A stretch of 64,000 bases of DNA, taken from NCBI GenBank assembly GCA_947169115.1, contig CAMVOK010000001.1, forward strand, positions 62,001 to 126,000. Direction: 5' to 3'. The first letter of the stretch is position 1; each line of letters opens with the position of its first letter. Below, piece after piece: positions 9,469 through 18,103 of this stretch. The translations under genes and the position numbers were made by a program. Origin of the DNA: an uncultured Prevotellaceae bacterium. Its GTDB lineage: Bacteria; Bacteroidota; Bacteroidia; Bacteroidales; Bacteroidaceae. Below the pieces are notes generated by a model. It saw only the letters and a program-made list of their open reading frames with translations, searched no databases and was not told the DNA's origin.

Positions 9469-10289
9469 TGGATTCCCTGTTTGATAGGATACGAGCTTGG
9501 GGGCACTGGATTGTATTTCTCCTCTTGGAGATAATGAGTCTGGTGCTCTTGTTTCGTTTCAATGCTTATCAGGGCAGTGTGTGGTTTACACAGGCCAATG
9601 TCGTGGCCGGACAGGTGCTGGAATGGGAATCGGATATGTATGCCTACCTGCACCTGGGAGAAGAGAACCGACTGCTGACGGAGGCTAACCTGAACCTACA
9701 ACAGGAGAATGAAGTGTTGCGCCATAGGCTGGCGGTGCTGGAACATGACTCCACGCTGACAGAGCGCACGGTGAGACGACAACTGGCGAGTGTGCGGCTG
9801 ATACCGGCACAGGTCATCAACAACTCCATCCGTGACAAGGATAATCTGATAACCATAAACCGTGGTTGGAAGGACGGTGTGAGGACGGAGATGGGGGTAG
9901 TGTGTGGCACTGGTGTAGTGGGCATCGTCTGTGAGGTGGGGCGTCACTATGCCGTGGTGTTGCCCGTGCTGAACTCGCATAGCAGTATCAGTTGCCGCCT
10001 GAAGAATTCGGAATATTTCGGTTACATGAAGTGGGAGGGCGGTAGTCCGTTGAGGGCCTTCATCGACGACATCCCCCGACATGCCCGCATAAGGGTGGGG
10101 GAACTGGTGGAGACGAGTGGTTTCAGCCGTGTGTTCCCTGCCGGTATATTCGTGGGTAAGGTGAAGCGGGTGCTGAACAGCGACGATGGTTTGTCGTACA
10201 AACTGGAGATAGGACTGAGCACCGACTTCGGGAGACTGAGGGAGGTGAGTGTGATAGAGAGTTCGGAGGAATCGGAGAAATCAGAGTAA
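9468..10289 (+). CDS. mreC: Rod shape-determining protein MreC
   Basis: MreC is a bitopic periplasmic scaffold linking MreB to the wall synthases. The 273-residue protein has one N-terminal membrane segment (about residues 12-30), a periplasmic coiled coil (about 60-100, rich in leucine, glutamate and asparagine), and the beta-rich MreC core containing 'NRGWKDGVRTEMGVV' and 'VVLPVLNSHSSISCRL'. The start is a GTG overlapping the mreB TAG by one base, indicating translational coupling. The acidic C-terminal end (SSEESEKSE) and the stop codon are built from a 9-base tandem repeat that continues to mreD. Confidence 0.92.
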   Translation: MDSLFDRIRAWGHWIVFLLLEIMSLVLLFRFNAYQGSVWFTQANVVAGQVLEWESDMYAYLHLGEENRLLTEANLNLQQENEVLRHRLAVLEHDSTLTERTVRRQLASVRLIPAQVINNSIRDKDNLITINRGWKDGVRTEMGVVCGTGVVGIVCEVGRHYAVVLPVLNSHSSISCRLKNSEYFGYMKWEGGSPLRAFIDDIPRHARIRVGELVETSGFSRVFPAGIFVGKVKRVLNSDDGLSYKLEIGLSTDFGRLREVSVIESSEESEKSE

Positions 10290-10343
10290 TCGGAATAGTC
10301 GGAATAATCAGAATAATCGGAAAACTCAGAGGAATCGGAAGAA
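10263..10343 (+). repeat. Nine tandem copies of a 9-bp unit across the mreC stop
   Basis: Units of the form TC(G/A)GAnnAn run without interruption from 10263 to 10343. The first three encode the mreC tail, and the third supplies the TAA stop at 10287-10289. The last one merges into the purine-rich stretch before the mreD ATG at 10347. Because the unit is three codons, copy-number change keeps the frame but can move the stop codon. Confidence 0.9.
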
Positions 10344-10346
10344 AGG

Positions 10347-10850
10347 ATGATAGTTGTATTTCTGAAACGGTTGATGCAGATGCTGGGCTTGCTGGCCCTG
10401 CAGGTGCTGGTATGTAACCACATCCGCTTCATGGGGTATGCCACGCCTATGCCATACGTGCTGTTTATAGTCTGGCTGCCCCTGAATGCGAACCGTATCG
10501 GGAACCTGCTGTGGGCTTTTGTTATGGGACTTCTGGTTGACATGTTCTCGAACACGCCTGGCGAAAACGCTGCGGCCCTGACGATGGCGGCTTTTGTGCA
10601 GTGGCCCCTGTTGCGGGCTATGGCTCCGAAAGACAGTATAGAGGATATGGTGCCGTCGTTCAAGACCATGGGGCGGTGGAATCATGTGCGCTACGTGGTG
10701 TTGCTCACGCTGCTGCATCATGCCGCCTTTTATCTGTTGGATAATTTCTCGTTCTTCAGTCCTGTGCAGACGTTGATGGCCTTTGGGGCAAGTCTGCTGT
10801 TTACCCTTGTGATGTCGTTTACTATGGAGTCTTTGCGGAATGGAAAGTGA
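10347..10850 (+). CDS. mreD: Rod shape-determining membrane protein MreD
   Basis: This 167-residue, strongly hydrophobic protein has four to five predicted membrane segments, for example around residues 10-28, 35-60 and 110-160. It contains the MreD-typical 'LLWAFVMGLLVDMFSNTPGENAAALTM' pattern with conserved glycine, aspartate and asparagine (about residues 50-76). Together with position between mreC and mrdA this makes the call secure. MreD is the integral membrane partner of MreC. The end overlaps the mrdA start by 11 bases. Confidence 0.9.
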   Translation: MIVVFLKRLMQMLGLLALQVLVCNHIRFMGYATPMPYVLFIVWLPLNANRIGNLLWAFVMGLLVDMFSNTPGENAAALTMAAFVQWPLLRAMAPKDSIEDMVPSFKTMGRWNHVRYVVLLTLLHHAAFYLLDNFSFFSPVQTLMAFGASLLFTLVMSFTMESLRNGK

Positions 10851-12687
10851 CCGTCAGTATAGCAACCGTAAGTATGTGCTTGGTGCGGTGGCGGTGGTTA
10901 TCGTCATTGTTTACCTGATACGCCTGTTTACGTTGCAACTGATGAGTGACGACTTCAAACGCAATGCAGACTCAAATGCTTTCTTGAAACGCATACAGTA
11001 TCCTGCCCGAGGCGCCATGCGCGACCGTACGGGCAAACTGCTGGTGTATAACCAGCCAGCTTACGACATCATGGTGGTGATGTCGGAGGCTGCGGATGTG
11101 GACACACTGGACTTGTGTGAGAGTCTGGGCATAGACCGTGGGTGGTTTGACCGCCGCATGGTGGAGATAAAAGACCGTAACCGCAATCCGGGTTACAGCA
11201 GCTACACGCAGCAGTTGTTTATGAGCCAGTTGTCGGCTGAGGAGTTCTCGAGTTTCCAGGAGAAGCTGTTCCGCTTCCCGGGTTTCTACATCCAGAAAAG
11301 AAACATCCGACAGTATGCTTACGACAATGCGGCCCACATCCTGGGTGATGTGGGAGAGGTGGGGCCGTCGGACATTGAGGCTGACGATTACTACCAGAGT
11401 GGCGACTACATCGGTAAACTGGGTGTGGAACGCAGTTACGAACGTCAGTTGAGAGGAGAAAAGGGCGTGGAGATTCTGCTCCGCGATGCCCGTGGACGCA
11501 TCAAGGGCAGTTATCAGGAGGGAAAGTTCGACCGTGCTCCTGTGCCTGGGAAGAACCTGACATTGAGCATTGACCTGGAGTTGCAACAGCTTGGGGAACG
11601 GCTGATGAAGGGAAAACTGGGAAGTATTGTGGCCATAGAGCCGAAAACGGGCGAGGTGCTGTGTATGGTGTCGAGTCCGACCTATGACCCCCGTATCATG
11701 GTGGGACGACAGCGCGGAAAGAACAACCAGATACTTTCGGCTGACCCGATGAAGCCGTTGCTGAACCGCGCCATCATGGGACAGTACCCACCGGGATCCA
11801 CGTTTAAGACCTCACAGGCATTGACCTTCCTGGAGGAGGGTATCATCACCCCACAGACGGCTTACTCGTGCAGTCATGGTTTCCACTTCGGGCGACTGAC
11901 GGTGGGTTGTCACGGACATCCCTCGCCTCTGCCGCTGGTTCCGGCCATCGGTACGTCGTGTAACGGCTATTTCTGCTGGGGACTGTACTATATGTTCAAC
12001 AACAGGAAGAAGTATGCCAGTGTGCAGGAGGCCATGACGACGTGGAAGGACTATATGGTGTCGATGGGTTTCGGCTATCAGCTGGGCATAGATCTGCCTG
12101 GGGAAAAGCGTGGCATGATACCCAACGCGCAATATTACGACAAGTATCTGCGTTCGTGGAACGCGCTGACGGTGATTTCGATATCCATCGGACAGGGAGA
12201 GGTGAACTTGACTCCCTTGCAGATTGCCAACCTGGGGGCAACGATTGCCAACAGAGGCTACTACATCACGCCGCACGTGGTGAAGGAGGTGCAGGGGGAG
12301 CCGTTGGACACGTTATATACGAGGAAGCACTATACGCGGGTGTCGAAGCCCAACTACGAGACGGTGGTGGAGGGCATGAGACGCGCGGTGACGGGCGGTA
12401 CGTGTTCGTCGGCCAACAATCCGTGGTATGAGGTGTGCGGCAAGACGGGTACGGCCCAGAACCGTGGGCACGACCATTCCGTGTTCATGGGCTTTGCCCC
12501 GAAGGATGACCCACAGATAGCCGTGGCGGTGTATGTGGAGAACGGCGGATGGGGAGCTACCTACGGAGTGCCCATCGGTGCACTGATTATGGAGAAGTTC
12601 ATCAACGGTCATCTGTCGCCAGAGAGCGAGGCCAAGGCCGAGAGTTTTGAAAACAGAACGATATTCTATGGCGGTACGGAAAGATAA
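10840..12687 (+). CDS. mrdA: Penicillin-binding protein 2, elongation transpeptidase
   Basis: PBP2 crosslinks peptidoglycan during cell elongation and pairs with RodA. The 615-residue protein has one N-terminal membrane anchor (about residues 11-30), the dimerisation/pedestal region, and a C-terminal transpeptidase. All three catalytic motifs are present: S320-T-F-K323 (in YPPGSTFKT), S373-C-N375, and K535-T-G-T. The length is typical. It overlaps mreD by 11 bases and rodA by about 20 bases, consistent with one coupled operon. Confidence 0.97.
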   Translation: MESDRQYSNRKYVLGAVAVVIVIVYLIRLFTLQLMSDDFKRNADSNAFLKRIQYPARGAMRDRTGKLLVYNQPAYDIMVVMSEAADVDTLDLCESLGIDRGWFDRRMVEIKDRNRNPGYSSYTQQLFMSQLSAEEFSSFQEKLFRFPGFYIQKRNIRQYAYDNAAHILGDVGEVGPSDIEADDYYQSGDYIGKLGVERSYERQLRGEKGVEILLRDARGRIKGSYQEGKFDRAPVPGKNLTLSIDLELQQLGERLMKGKLGSIVAIEPKTGEVLCMVSSPTYDPRIMVGRQRGKNNQILSADPMKPLLNRAIMGQYPPGSTFKTSQALTFLEEGIITPQTAYSCSHGFHFGRLTVGCHGHPSPLPLVPAIGTSCNGYFCWGLYYMFNNRKKYASVQEAMTTWKDYMVSMGFGYQLGIDLPGEKRGMIPNAQYYDKYLRSWNALTVISISIGQGEVNLTPLQIANLGATIANRGYYITPHVVKEVQGEPLDTLYTRKHYTRVSKPNYETVVEGMRRAVTGGTCSSANNPWYEVCGKTGTAQNRGHDHSVFMGFAPKDDPQIAVAVYVENGGWGATYGVPIGALIMEKFINGHLSPESEAKAESFENRTIFYGGTER

Positions 12688-14146
12688 GGAACGCGGTGTG
12701 ATGGTGTCGCTGGACTGGGTGACCATCGTCATCTACATAGCTCTGCTGGGGCTGGGATGGATGAGTGTGTGCGGAGCAAGTTACGACTTCGACCAAGGAG
12801 GTAACTTCTTTGACTTCTCGACCCGAAGTGGTATGCAGATTGTGTGGATTGGGACTTCGTTTCTGTTGGCTATGGTAATCCTGAGCATCGACGAACGACT
12901 ATATGACATGTTTTCCTATCTGCTCTACATCGCTTTCCTCCTGCTGCTGCTGGCAACACCGTTCCTGGCGCATAACATCAAGGGATCGATGTCGTGGATA
13001 AAGATAGGCTCGTTCAGCATACAACCAGCAGAGTTTGCCAAGTTTGCCACGGCTCTGTGTGTGGCCAAGTATATGAGTCGGACGGACTTCAACATCCAAC
13101 GGTGGTGGGACTTTCTGGTGGCTTGCCTGTTGATAGTGATGCCCATGGGACTCATCGTACTGCAACGCGAGACGGGTAGTGCTCTGGTGTATTCGGCCTT
13201 CTTCCTGATGCTCTATCGGGAGGGTATGCCGGGTTCGATATTGTTTGCAGGCTTGTCGGCTGTGGTGTATTTCGTAGTGGGCGTGCGGTTCGATGCCGAC
13301 CCGTTCTGGGGAATTTCGGCCATCAGTCTGGGACGTGCGTTGGTATTCCTGCTGGTGTTGCTGTTTACGGTGGGCATGATGCGTGTGTACACGAAAGCCT
13401 GGGCACCAGTACTGAAGGTCTTTGGCTATGGCATGACTATGACTCTGGCGGCCTTGCTTTTCAGTAAGTATGTGATTCCCTTTGATGTCACCTGGGTGCA
13501 GCTGGGTGTGTGCATAGGCATGATAGTGTATCTGTTTGTGCTGGCCATGAGGGAGCGGTATGCCCGCTATGCCTATATCTCATTGTTTGCCGTGGGCTCG
13601 CTGGCGTTGTATTTCTCGTCGGACATGATGCTCGACCGTCTGGCTGAGCATCAGCAGACACGCATACGGGTGTTGTTAGGTATGGAGGATGACCCTCGCG
13701 GAGCCGGCTACAACGTGATACAGGCGAAGATTGCCATCGGTTCGGGGGGACTGAAGGGAAAGGGATTCCTGAACGGAACACAGACGAAACTGAAGTATGT
13801 GCCTGAGCAGGATACTGACTTTATCTTCTGCACCGTGGGCGAAGAAGAGGGATTCCTGGGCTGCGCAATCGTTTTGACATTGTTTTTGTTGCTGATTCTG
13901 CGGTTGATACATCTGGCAGAACGACAACCATTCGCCTTCGGGCGTATATATGGGTATTGTGTGATGAGCGTGTTCCTGTTCCATGTCTTCATCAATGTGG
14001 GTATGGTGTTGGGACTCACGCCTGTCATCGGTATTCCGCTTCCTTTCTTTAGCTATGGCGGCTCGTCGCTTTGGGGCTTTACCATCCTGCTTTTTATCTT
14101 CCTGAGAATGGATGCCAGCAGGAATAGGTTTGTGCATAATAAGTGA
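12668..14146 (+). CDS. rodA: RodA, SEDS peptidoglycan glycosyltransferase
   Basis: RodA polymerises lipid II into glycan strands for side-wall growth. The 492-residue polytopic membrane protein has about ten hydrophobic segments and the SEDS signatures 'GSMSWIKIGSFSIQPAEFAKFATAL' region near residue 95 (with the W-I...QPSE-like motif) and 'PEQDTDFIFCTVGEEEGFLG' near residue 380, which includes the periplasmic loop important for catalysis. The end 'PFFSYGGSSLW' is also characteristic. The ATG at 12668 is preferred (MAVRKDKERG); an upstream in-frame ATG at 12647 would lengthen the overlap with mrdA to 41 bases. Confidence 0.95.
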   Translation: MAVRKDKERGVMVSLDWVTIVIYIALLGLGWMSVCGASYDFDQGGNFFDFSTRSGMQIVWIGTSFLLAMVILSIDERLYDMFSYLLYIAFLLLLLATPFLAHNIKGSMSWIKIGSFSIQPAEFAKFATALCVAKYMSRTDFNIQRWWDFLVACLLIVMPMGLIVLQRETGSALVYSAFFLMLYREGMPGSILFAGLSAVVYFVVGVRFDADPFWGISAISLGRALVFLLVLLFTVGMMRVYTKAWAPVLKVFGYGMTMTLAALLFSKYVIPFDVTWVQLGVCIGMIVYLFVLAMRERYARYAYISLFAVGSLALYFSSDMMLDRLAEHQQTRIRVLLGMEDDPRGAGYNVIQAKIAIGSGGLKGKGFLNGTQTKLKYVPEQDTDFIFCTVGEEEGFLGCAIVLTLFLLLILRLIHLAERQPFAFGRIYGYCVMSVFLFHVFINVGMVLGLTPVIGIPLPFFSYGGSSLWGFTILLFIFLRMDASRNRFVHNK

Positions 14147-14245
14147 GAAGAGGGAAGTGAGAAGTGGGAAGTGAGAAGTGAGAAGTGAGGGGTGAGAAGA
14201 GAGAGGGTGAGAGGGTGAGAAGGGGAGAGAGTGAGAGGAAAAAAT
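14147..14245. repeat. Purine-only GAGAAGTG tandem tract between rodA and gldH
   Basis: The convergent spacer is almost pure purine on the plus strand. It is made of gagaagtg-like 8-base units and then gagagggtga-like units. No stem-loop terminator is evident, so the two converging transcripts may read into it. Confidence 0.75.
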
Positions 14246-14253
14246 CGAGAAAC

Positions 14254-14712
14254 TTAGTGGGAGATGCGGATACCTATGTCGTGGATGTAGGGTAGAGTTT
14301 CGCGCGACATGATATGGTAGAGGCTGATGGTGCCCGTCTGTCCTTCGTGGAGCGAAAGCTGATGGAGGGGTATCTCGTATTGCAAGAGACCTATGCCATG
14401 GCCGAGCGGCATGCCGTCGGCATCGTTTAGGGGAAGGAAGAATGTATCGCGTCGTGAAAGGAGGGGATGCGTGAGCTGCATGTCCATAACCATCCAGATG
14501 CCCTCGTATGGAAAATCGTTGTTGTAGCGTACGCCAACATGGAAGTCGTAGAGCCCGGTGGCAGTGACGGAGGGCAGGGGGAAGTGGAGGGTATCGGTAC
14601 GTGCCCACCCAGCAGAGGACACGTGTCCGTAGCTATGCTGCAGGGTGTTTTCTGTGCAGGCCACGGTCATGCATACAATGGCCAGGAGAGCCAGCCCATG
14701 TTTACTCTTCAT
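14254..14712 (-). CDS. gldH: GldH-family lipoprotein
   Basis: This 152-residue protein has a lipoprotein signal: basic MKSKHG, hydrophobic core, then a lipobox ending in cysteine (MTVAC). The pattern 'YDFHVGVRYNNDFPYEGIWM' and the later 'LLQYEIPL' fit the GldH family. GldH is needed for gliding in Flavobacterium but is also found in non-gliding Bacteroidales, where its role is unclear. It overlaps the end of ricT by 11 bases, as in other Bacteroidales where this pair follows holB. Confidence 0.85.
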   Translation of the reverse strand: MKSKHGLALLAIVCMTVACTENTLQHSYGHVSSAGWARTDTLHFPLPSVTATGLYDFHVGVRYNNDFPYEGIWMVMDMQLTHPLLSRRDTFFLPLNDADGMPLGHGIGLLQYEIPLHQLSLHEGQTGTISLYHIMSRETLPYIHDIGIRISH

Positions 14713-15841
14713 GTGCCGATGACGTAGGTTTTCCCTTGTCGTTGCCGGGTTCGTTGCTGCGATTCTTTTTCTTCTTCTTTTTCTTCTTGTCGAAGCGGTT
14801 CAGGTCGTCCTGGGCAGCCAGGTCAACGGGACGTGGGGCAACCTTCGGACCTCCCTCTTCCAGACTATCGGGCTTCTCGCCACGACGGTTCATCTCGATG
14901 ATGTCGAGTGCACGACGTGCAGGAATGGTGGTGAGGTTGGCAGCGGAACGCTTGTCGGTGCTGTAGGTGACCATGTTGGAGAGGATGTCGGCCTTGAAGA
15001 AGAAGTAGTCGCTGTTGAGCGTCTGTAGGACAACCTCGCGGCTGGGGAGACGACGGCCGGCCTCGATGTACTGGTCAACTTCGTAGTTCATGCAGCATTT
15101 GAGCTTGGCGCACTGTCCGGCCAGTTTCTGGGGATTGAGGCTGACGTCCTGGAAACGGGCGGCAGCAGTACCCACACTCTGGAATGAGCGAATCCAGGTG
15201 GCACAGCACAGTTCGCGACCACAGGGACCGAAGCCTCCGATGCGTCCAGCTTCCTGACGTACGCCAATCTGGCGCATTTCGATGCGAACGTGGAAAAGCT
15301 CGGCAAGAACCTTGATGAGTTCGCGGAAATCGACACGGCCTTCGGCAATGTAGTAGAAGATGGCCTTGTTGCCATCGCCCTGAAACTCGACATCACCAAT
15401 CTTCATGTCGAGACCCAGATCCTTGGCAGCCTGACGGCTACGTATCATGGTGTCGTGCTCGCGTTCCTTGGCCTCGTTGTACTTCTCCATGTCGGTCTGA
15501 CGGGCAATGCGATAGACACGTTTGATTTCCTCGTCGGGGCGAAGGTTGGCCTTACGCATTTGCAGGGCAACGAGACGGCCCGTCATGGTGACAATACCGA
15601 TGTCGTGGCCGGGAGATGCCTCGACGGCTACGATGTCGCCTTTCTGTATGTTGAGGTGGTTGTCGTTGCGGTAGAATCCCTTACGGGTATTCTTGAACTG
15701 TACCTCCACAAGGTCGGTCACGGTCTGGTTGTCGGGGAGGTCAGCCAGATAGTCGTGGACGTTCAGTTGGCATTCGTCGCGTCCGCATCCTTGGGCGCAG
15801 AGACCGCGTTGGCAGTTACAGCATTTATAGTCTTGTTCCAT
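14702..15841 (-). CDS. ricT: PSP1/RicT (YaaT)-family protein
   Basis: This 379-residue protein has the PSP1 C-terminal domain in its middle (about residues 55-260). Cysteine-rich motifs are present: a cluster at residues 7-24 (CCNC...CAQGC...C), 'GPCGRELCCATW' and 'KLKCCMNYE'. In Bacillus, RicT works with RicA and RicF, binds iron-sulfur clusters and influences RNA processing; only RicT is found here. The C-terminal tail is low complexity with an eight- or nine-lysine run. The first cysteine cluster makes metal or cluster binding likely. It lies between holB and gldH on the minus strand. Confidence 0.88.
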   Translation of the reverse strand: MEQDYKCCNCQRGLCAQGCGRDECQLNVHDYLADLPDNQTVTDLVEVQFKNTRKGFYRNDNHLNIQKGDIVAVEASPGHDIGIVTMTGRLVALQMRKANLRPDEEIKRVYRIARQTDMEKYNEAKEREHDTMIRSRQAAKDLGLDMKIGDVEFQGDGNKAIFYYIAEGRVDFRELIKVLAELFHVRIEMRQIGVRQEAGRIGGFGPCGRELCCATWIRSFQSVGTAAARFQDVSLNPQKLAGQCAKLKCCMNYEVDQYIEAGRRLPSREVVLQTLNSDYFFFKADILSNMVTYSTDKRSAANLTTIPARRALDIIEMNRRGEKPDSLEEGGPKVAPRPVDLAAQDDLNRFDKKKKKKKKNRSNEPGNDKGKPTSSAHEE

Positions 15842-15859
15842 GTTCCTTTTTGTAGTTTT

Positions 15860-15900
15860 TATAGTAGCTATAGTAACTATAGTGCCTATAGAGGTTATAG
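15860..15900 (-). repeat. 9-bp tandem repeat in the holB-ricT spacer
   Basis: Four full copies of a TATAGnnnn unit (15860-15895) plus a partial one fill most of the 60-base spacer between holB and ricT. The same unit type recurs upstream of holB (17044-17070). Confidence 0.85.
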
Positions 15901-15901
15901 T

Positions 15902-17026
15902 TTATTGTTTTAGAAGTAATATTATCTTTATGCAGAGGTCGAAAAAGGCCATCTTGGGACTGACGTTCTGCTCGATGTCGGTCTGGCAGTCGGATAGTTC
16001 CTCCATGATGGGGATGACGTTGCGTTCGTTGATGAATCGTGCGAAATTACGGGAGAACTGTTCTTCGCTTTCCGTCATGTAGTTGAGCTCGGGATGACGG
16101 AAGTTGTAGATGAAGTTTTCGCGAATAAGCCGTTGAGCGTAGTCGAGCATGTGCTTCTGGCGTTCGCGTCCCATGGCAGCCACCTGTTCGGTCCACTGGC
16201 GAAGCTCCTTGATGTTACGCATATAGCAAAGGCGCATGAGTTGCACGAAGAGGTCGAAGTATTCCTGTCGTTCGCTGTCCTCTTCGGTGAGTTGTAGGGC
16301 CAAGGTGTAGCTGCCTTGGGCAATATGAGCCAGGTTCTTGGCTGTGGCCTCTGGGAGGGCGTGGTGCAGGATGAGGGCTTGTGCTATGGTATCTTCGCTG
16401 AGGGCAGGAACTTGGATGCGCTGTGCACGGCTCAGTATGGTGCCGAGTACCTGGTCGGGTTCCTGACTCACCATCAGGAAATGTGTCTTTGTGGGAGGCT
16501 CCTCAATGAGTTTCAGCAGTTTGTTGGCGGTGGCTGCAGGCATTTTTTCGGGAAGCCAGATGATGACCACACGATAACTGCCCTGACTGGCCTTGAGGGA
16601 AAGCTTCCGTTGAAGGGCATCGCTCTCACCTACGTAGAACTGTAACTGCTGGTTCTCGGCCTGAAGGTCGGTAAGCCAGTCGTTAGGCGTGAAGTAGGGC
16701 GTGCGTAGGAGTTGTTCGCGCCATAGTGTGATGCGATCGTCAGAGATGGGTTGGTCGGTGCTCTTCCCTTTGATGAGAGGAAATGAGAAATGAAGGTCGG
16801 GGTGTGCCCATTCCTCTGTCATGCGACAAGCGTGGCAGTGGCCGCAGGGATTGCCCTCCTCGGGATGCTCGCAAAGCAAATAGCGGGCCAAGACCAGCGC
16901 AATGGCCAGTTTTCCGCTTCCCGAGGGACCACAGAGCATGAGGGCATGAGGCAGACGCCCTTGATCCACCTGCTGGGTTAGCTGGTGAATCACCTCCTCC
17001 TGTCCTATGATATCCCTAAAGGTCAT
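15902..17026 (-). CDS. holB: DNA polymerase III delta-prime subunit
   Basis: This clamp-loader AAA+ protein has 374 residues. It shows a P-loop-like 'LCGPSGSGKLAIALVLARYL' near residue 31, a four-cysteine zinc module 'CEHPEEGNPCGHCHAC' near residues 53-68, and 'EKMPAATANKLLKLIEEPPTKTHFLMVSQ' near residue 158 ending in the SRAQRI arginine-finger segment (SRC-like). The intact GSGK loop differs from the degenerate one of E. coli delta-prime. The gene follows metF by 48 bases, with tandem repeats between, and is probably co-transcribed with ricT and gldH. Confidence 0.9.
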   Translation of the reverse strand: MTFRDIIGQEEVIHQLTQQVDQGRLPHALMLCGPSGSGKLAIALVLARYLLCEHPEEGNPCGHCHACRMTEEWAHPDLHFSFPLIKGKSTDQPISDDRITLWREQLLRTPYFTPNDWLTDLQAENQQLQFYVGESDALQRKLSLKASQGSYRVVIIWLPEKMPAATANKLLKLIEEPPTKTHFLMVSQEPDQVLGTILSRAQRIQVPALSEDTIAQALILHHALPEATAKNLAHIAQGSYTLALQLTEEDSERQEYFDLFVQLMRLCYMRNIKELRQWTEQVAAMGRERQKHMLDYAQRLIRENFIYNFRHPELNYMTESEEQFSRNFARFINERNVIPIMEELSDCQTDIEQNVSPKMAFFDLCIKIILLLKQ

Positions 17027-17043
17027 TTCTTTTTTCTCTTGTT

Positions 17044-17070
17044 TATAGTTCCTATAGTGCCTATAGTATT
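17044..17070 (-). repeat. 9-bp tandem repeat upstream of holB
   Basis: Three TATAGnnnn units (17044-17052, 17053-17061, 17062-17070) sit between the metF stop and the holB start. They are near-identical to the units downstream of holB. Confidence 0.85.
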
Positions 17071-17074
17071 TGTT

Positions 17075-18031
17075 CTAATAGATTCTTTTGGCTATCTCGC
17101 AGATACTATCGACGGCGCTCACGGTGTAGAAGTGGAGGTTTGGGGCTCCACATCGGAGAAGTTCCTTGCACTGTTCTGCAGCCCATTCTATACCAACCTG
17201 TTTGATTTCCTCGTCTGTCTTGCACTTGCGGGCTTCGTGGAAAAGAGTCTCGGGAAGGTCGCAATGGAAGGTTTTGGGAATCATGGACAGTTGGTCGAGT
17301 TTGGCCAGAGGCTTGATGCCCGGTACGATGGGGATATTGATGCCCATAGAACGTGCTTTCTTGAGGAAAGAGAAATACTTCTCGTTGTCGAAGAACAACT
17401 GTGTAACGGCATATTCGGCTCCTAACAATGTTTTTTGTTTCAGAACCTCCATGTCGGCCTCCAGATTAGCAGCCTCCTCGTGCTTTTCGGGATAACATGC
17501 TACGCCGAAACTGAAAGGTTGACCAGGACAGCGGATGGGGGTGCCGTCGTAGAACTTTCCTTCGTTGAAACGATTGATTTGTTCAATGAGCTCTGTGGCA
17601 TGACTGGGGCCATCGCCCGTGGGTTCGAACATGCGTTCGTCGCGAGCCTTGTCGCCTCGAAGGACCAACAGGTCGCTGATGTCGAGGAACTGCAGGTCGA
17701 TGAGCGTATATTCCAAGTCCTCCCGTGTGTTGCCACTGCATACCAGATGGGGAACAACGGGTATGTCGTAGCGTCGCTGGATGGCGGCGGCTATGGCTAT
17801 GCTGCCTGGGCGGCGACGTATGCGCTGCCGTTGCATAAGTCCACCTCCTGCTTCTTTGTAGATATATTCACTACGGTGGGCTGTGATGTTGATATAGCGT
17901 GGCTGGAACTCTCGCAAACGGTCGATGGTCTGGAACAATCCAGAGGTTCCGTTTCCTTTCAGGGGCGGAAGCACCTCTAAGGAAAATGGTTGGCTTGAGC
18001 GATCGTTTATTAAATCTATAACTTTTATCAT
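17075..18031 (-). CDS. metF: Methylenetetrahydrofolate reductase
   Basis: MetF reduces 5,10-methylene-THF to 5-methyl-THF using FAD and NADH, supplying methyl groups for methionine. The 318-residue length is normal. Family features are the early 'FSLEVLPPLKG' (the catalytic glutamate strand), 'YINITAHRSEY', 'PHLVCSGNTREDLE', 'DLLVLRGDKARDE' and 'FSFGVACYPEKHEEA', then 'AVTQLFFDNEKYFSFL'. A good promoter precedes it at 18073-18103, giving a leader of about 35 bases. Confidence 0.96.
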   Translation of the reverse strand: MIKVIDLINDRSSQPFSLEVLPPLKGNGTSGLFQTIDRLREFQPRYINITAHRSEYIYKEAGGGLMQRQRIRRRPGSIAIAAAIQRRYDIPVVPHLVCSGNTREDLEYTLIDLQFLDISDLLVLRGDKARDERMFEPTGDGPSHATELIEQINRFNEGKFYDGTPIRCPGQPFSFGVACYPEKHEEAANLEADMEVLKQKTLLGAEYAVTQLFFDNEKYFSFLKKARSMGINIPIVPGIKPLAKLDQLSMIPKTFHCDLPETLFHEARKCKTDEEIKQVGIEWAAEQCKELLRCGAPNLHFYTVSAVDSICEIAKRIY

Positions 18032-18072
18032 ATAGTGCTATCTACATTCGTTACTGGGCGAAAAATGAAGTA

Positions 18073-18103
18073 CAAAGATACTCTTTCTCTACGAGAAAAA
18101 CAA
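18073..18103 (-). promoter_or_regulatory. metF promoter
   Basis: On the minus strand a TTG at 18101-18103, a 20-base spacer and TATCTTTG at 18073-18080 fit the Bacteroidetes sigma-ABfr promoter. The expected transcription start is near 18066. Confidence 0.75.

Noticed and set aside
13676-14608. 310-residue minus-strand ORF across the rodA end and gldH
   Set aside because: It reads through the purine tandem tract in the wrong frame and conflicts with clear rodA and gldH frames.
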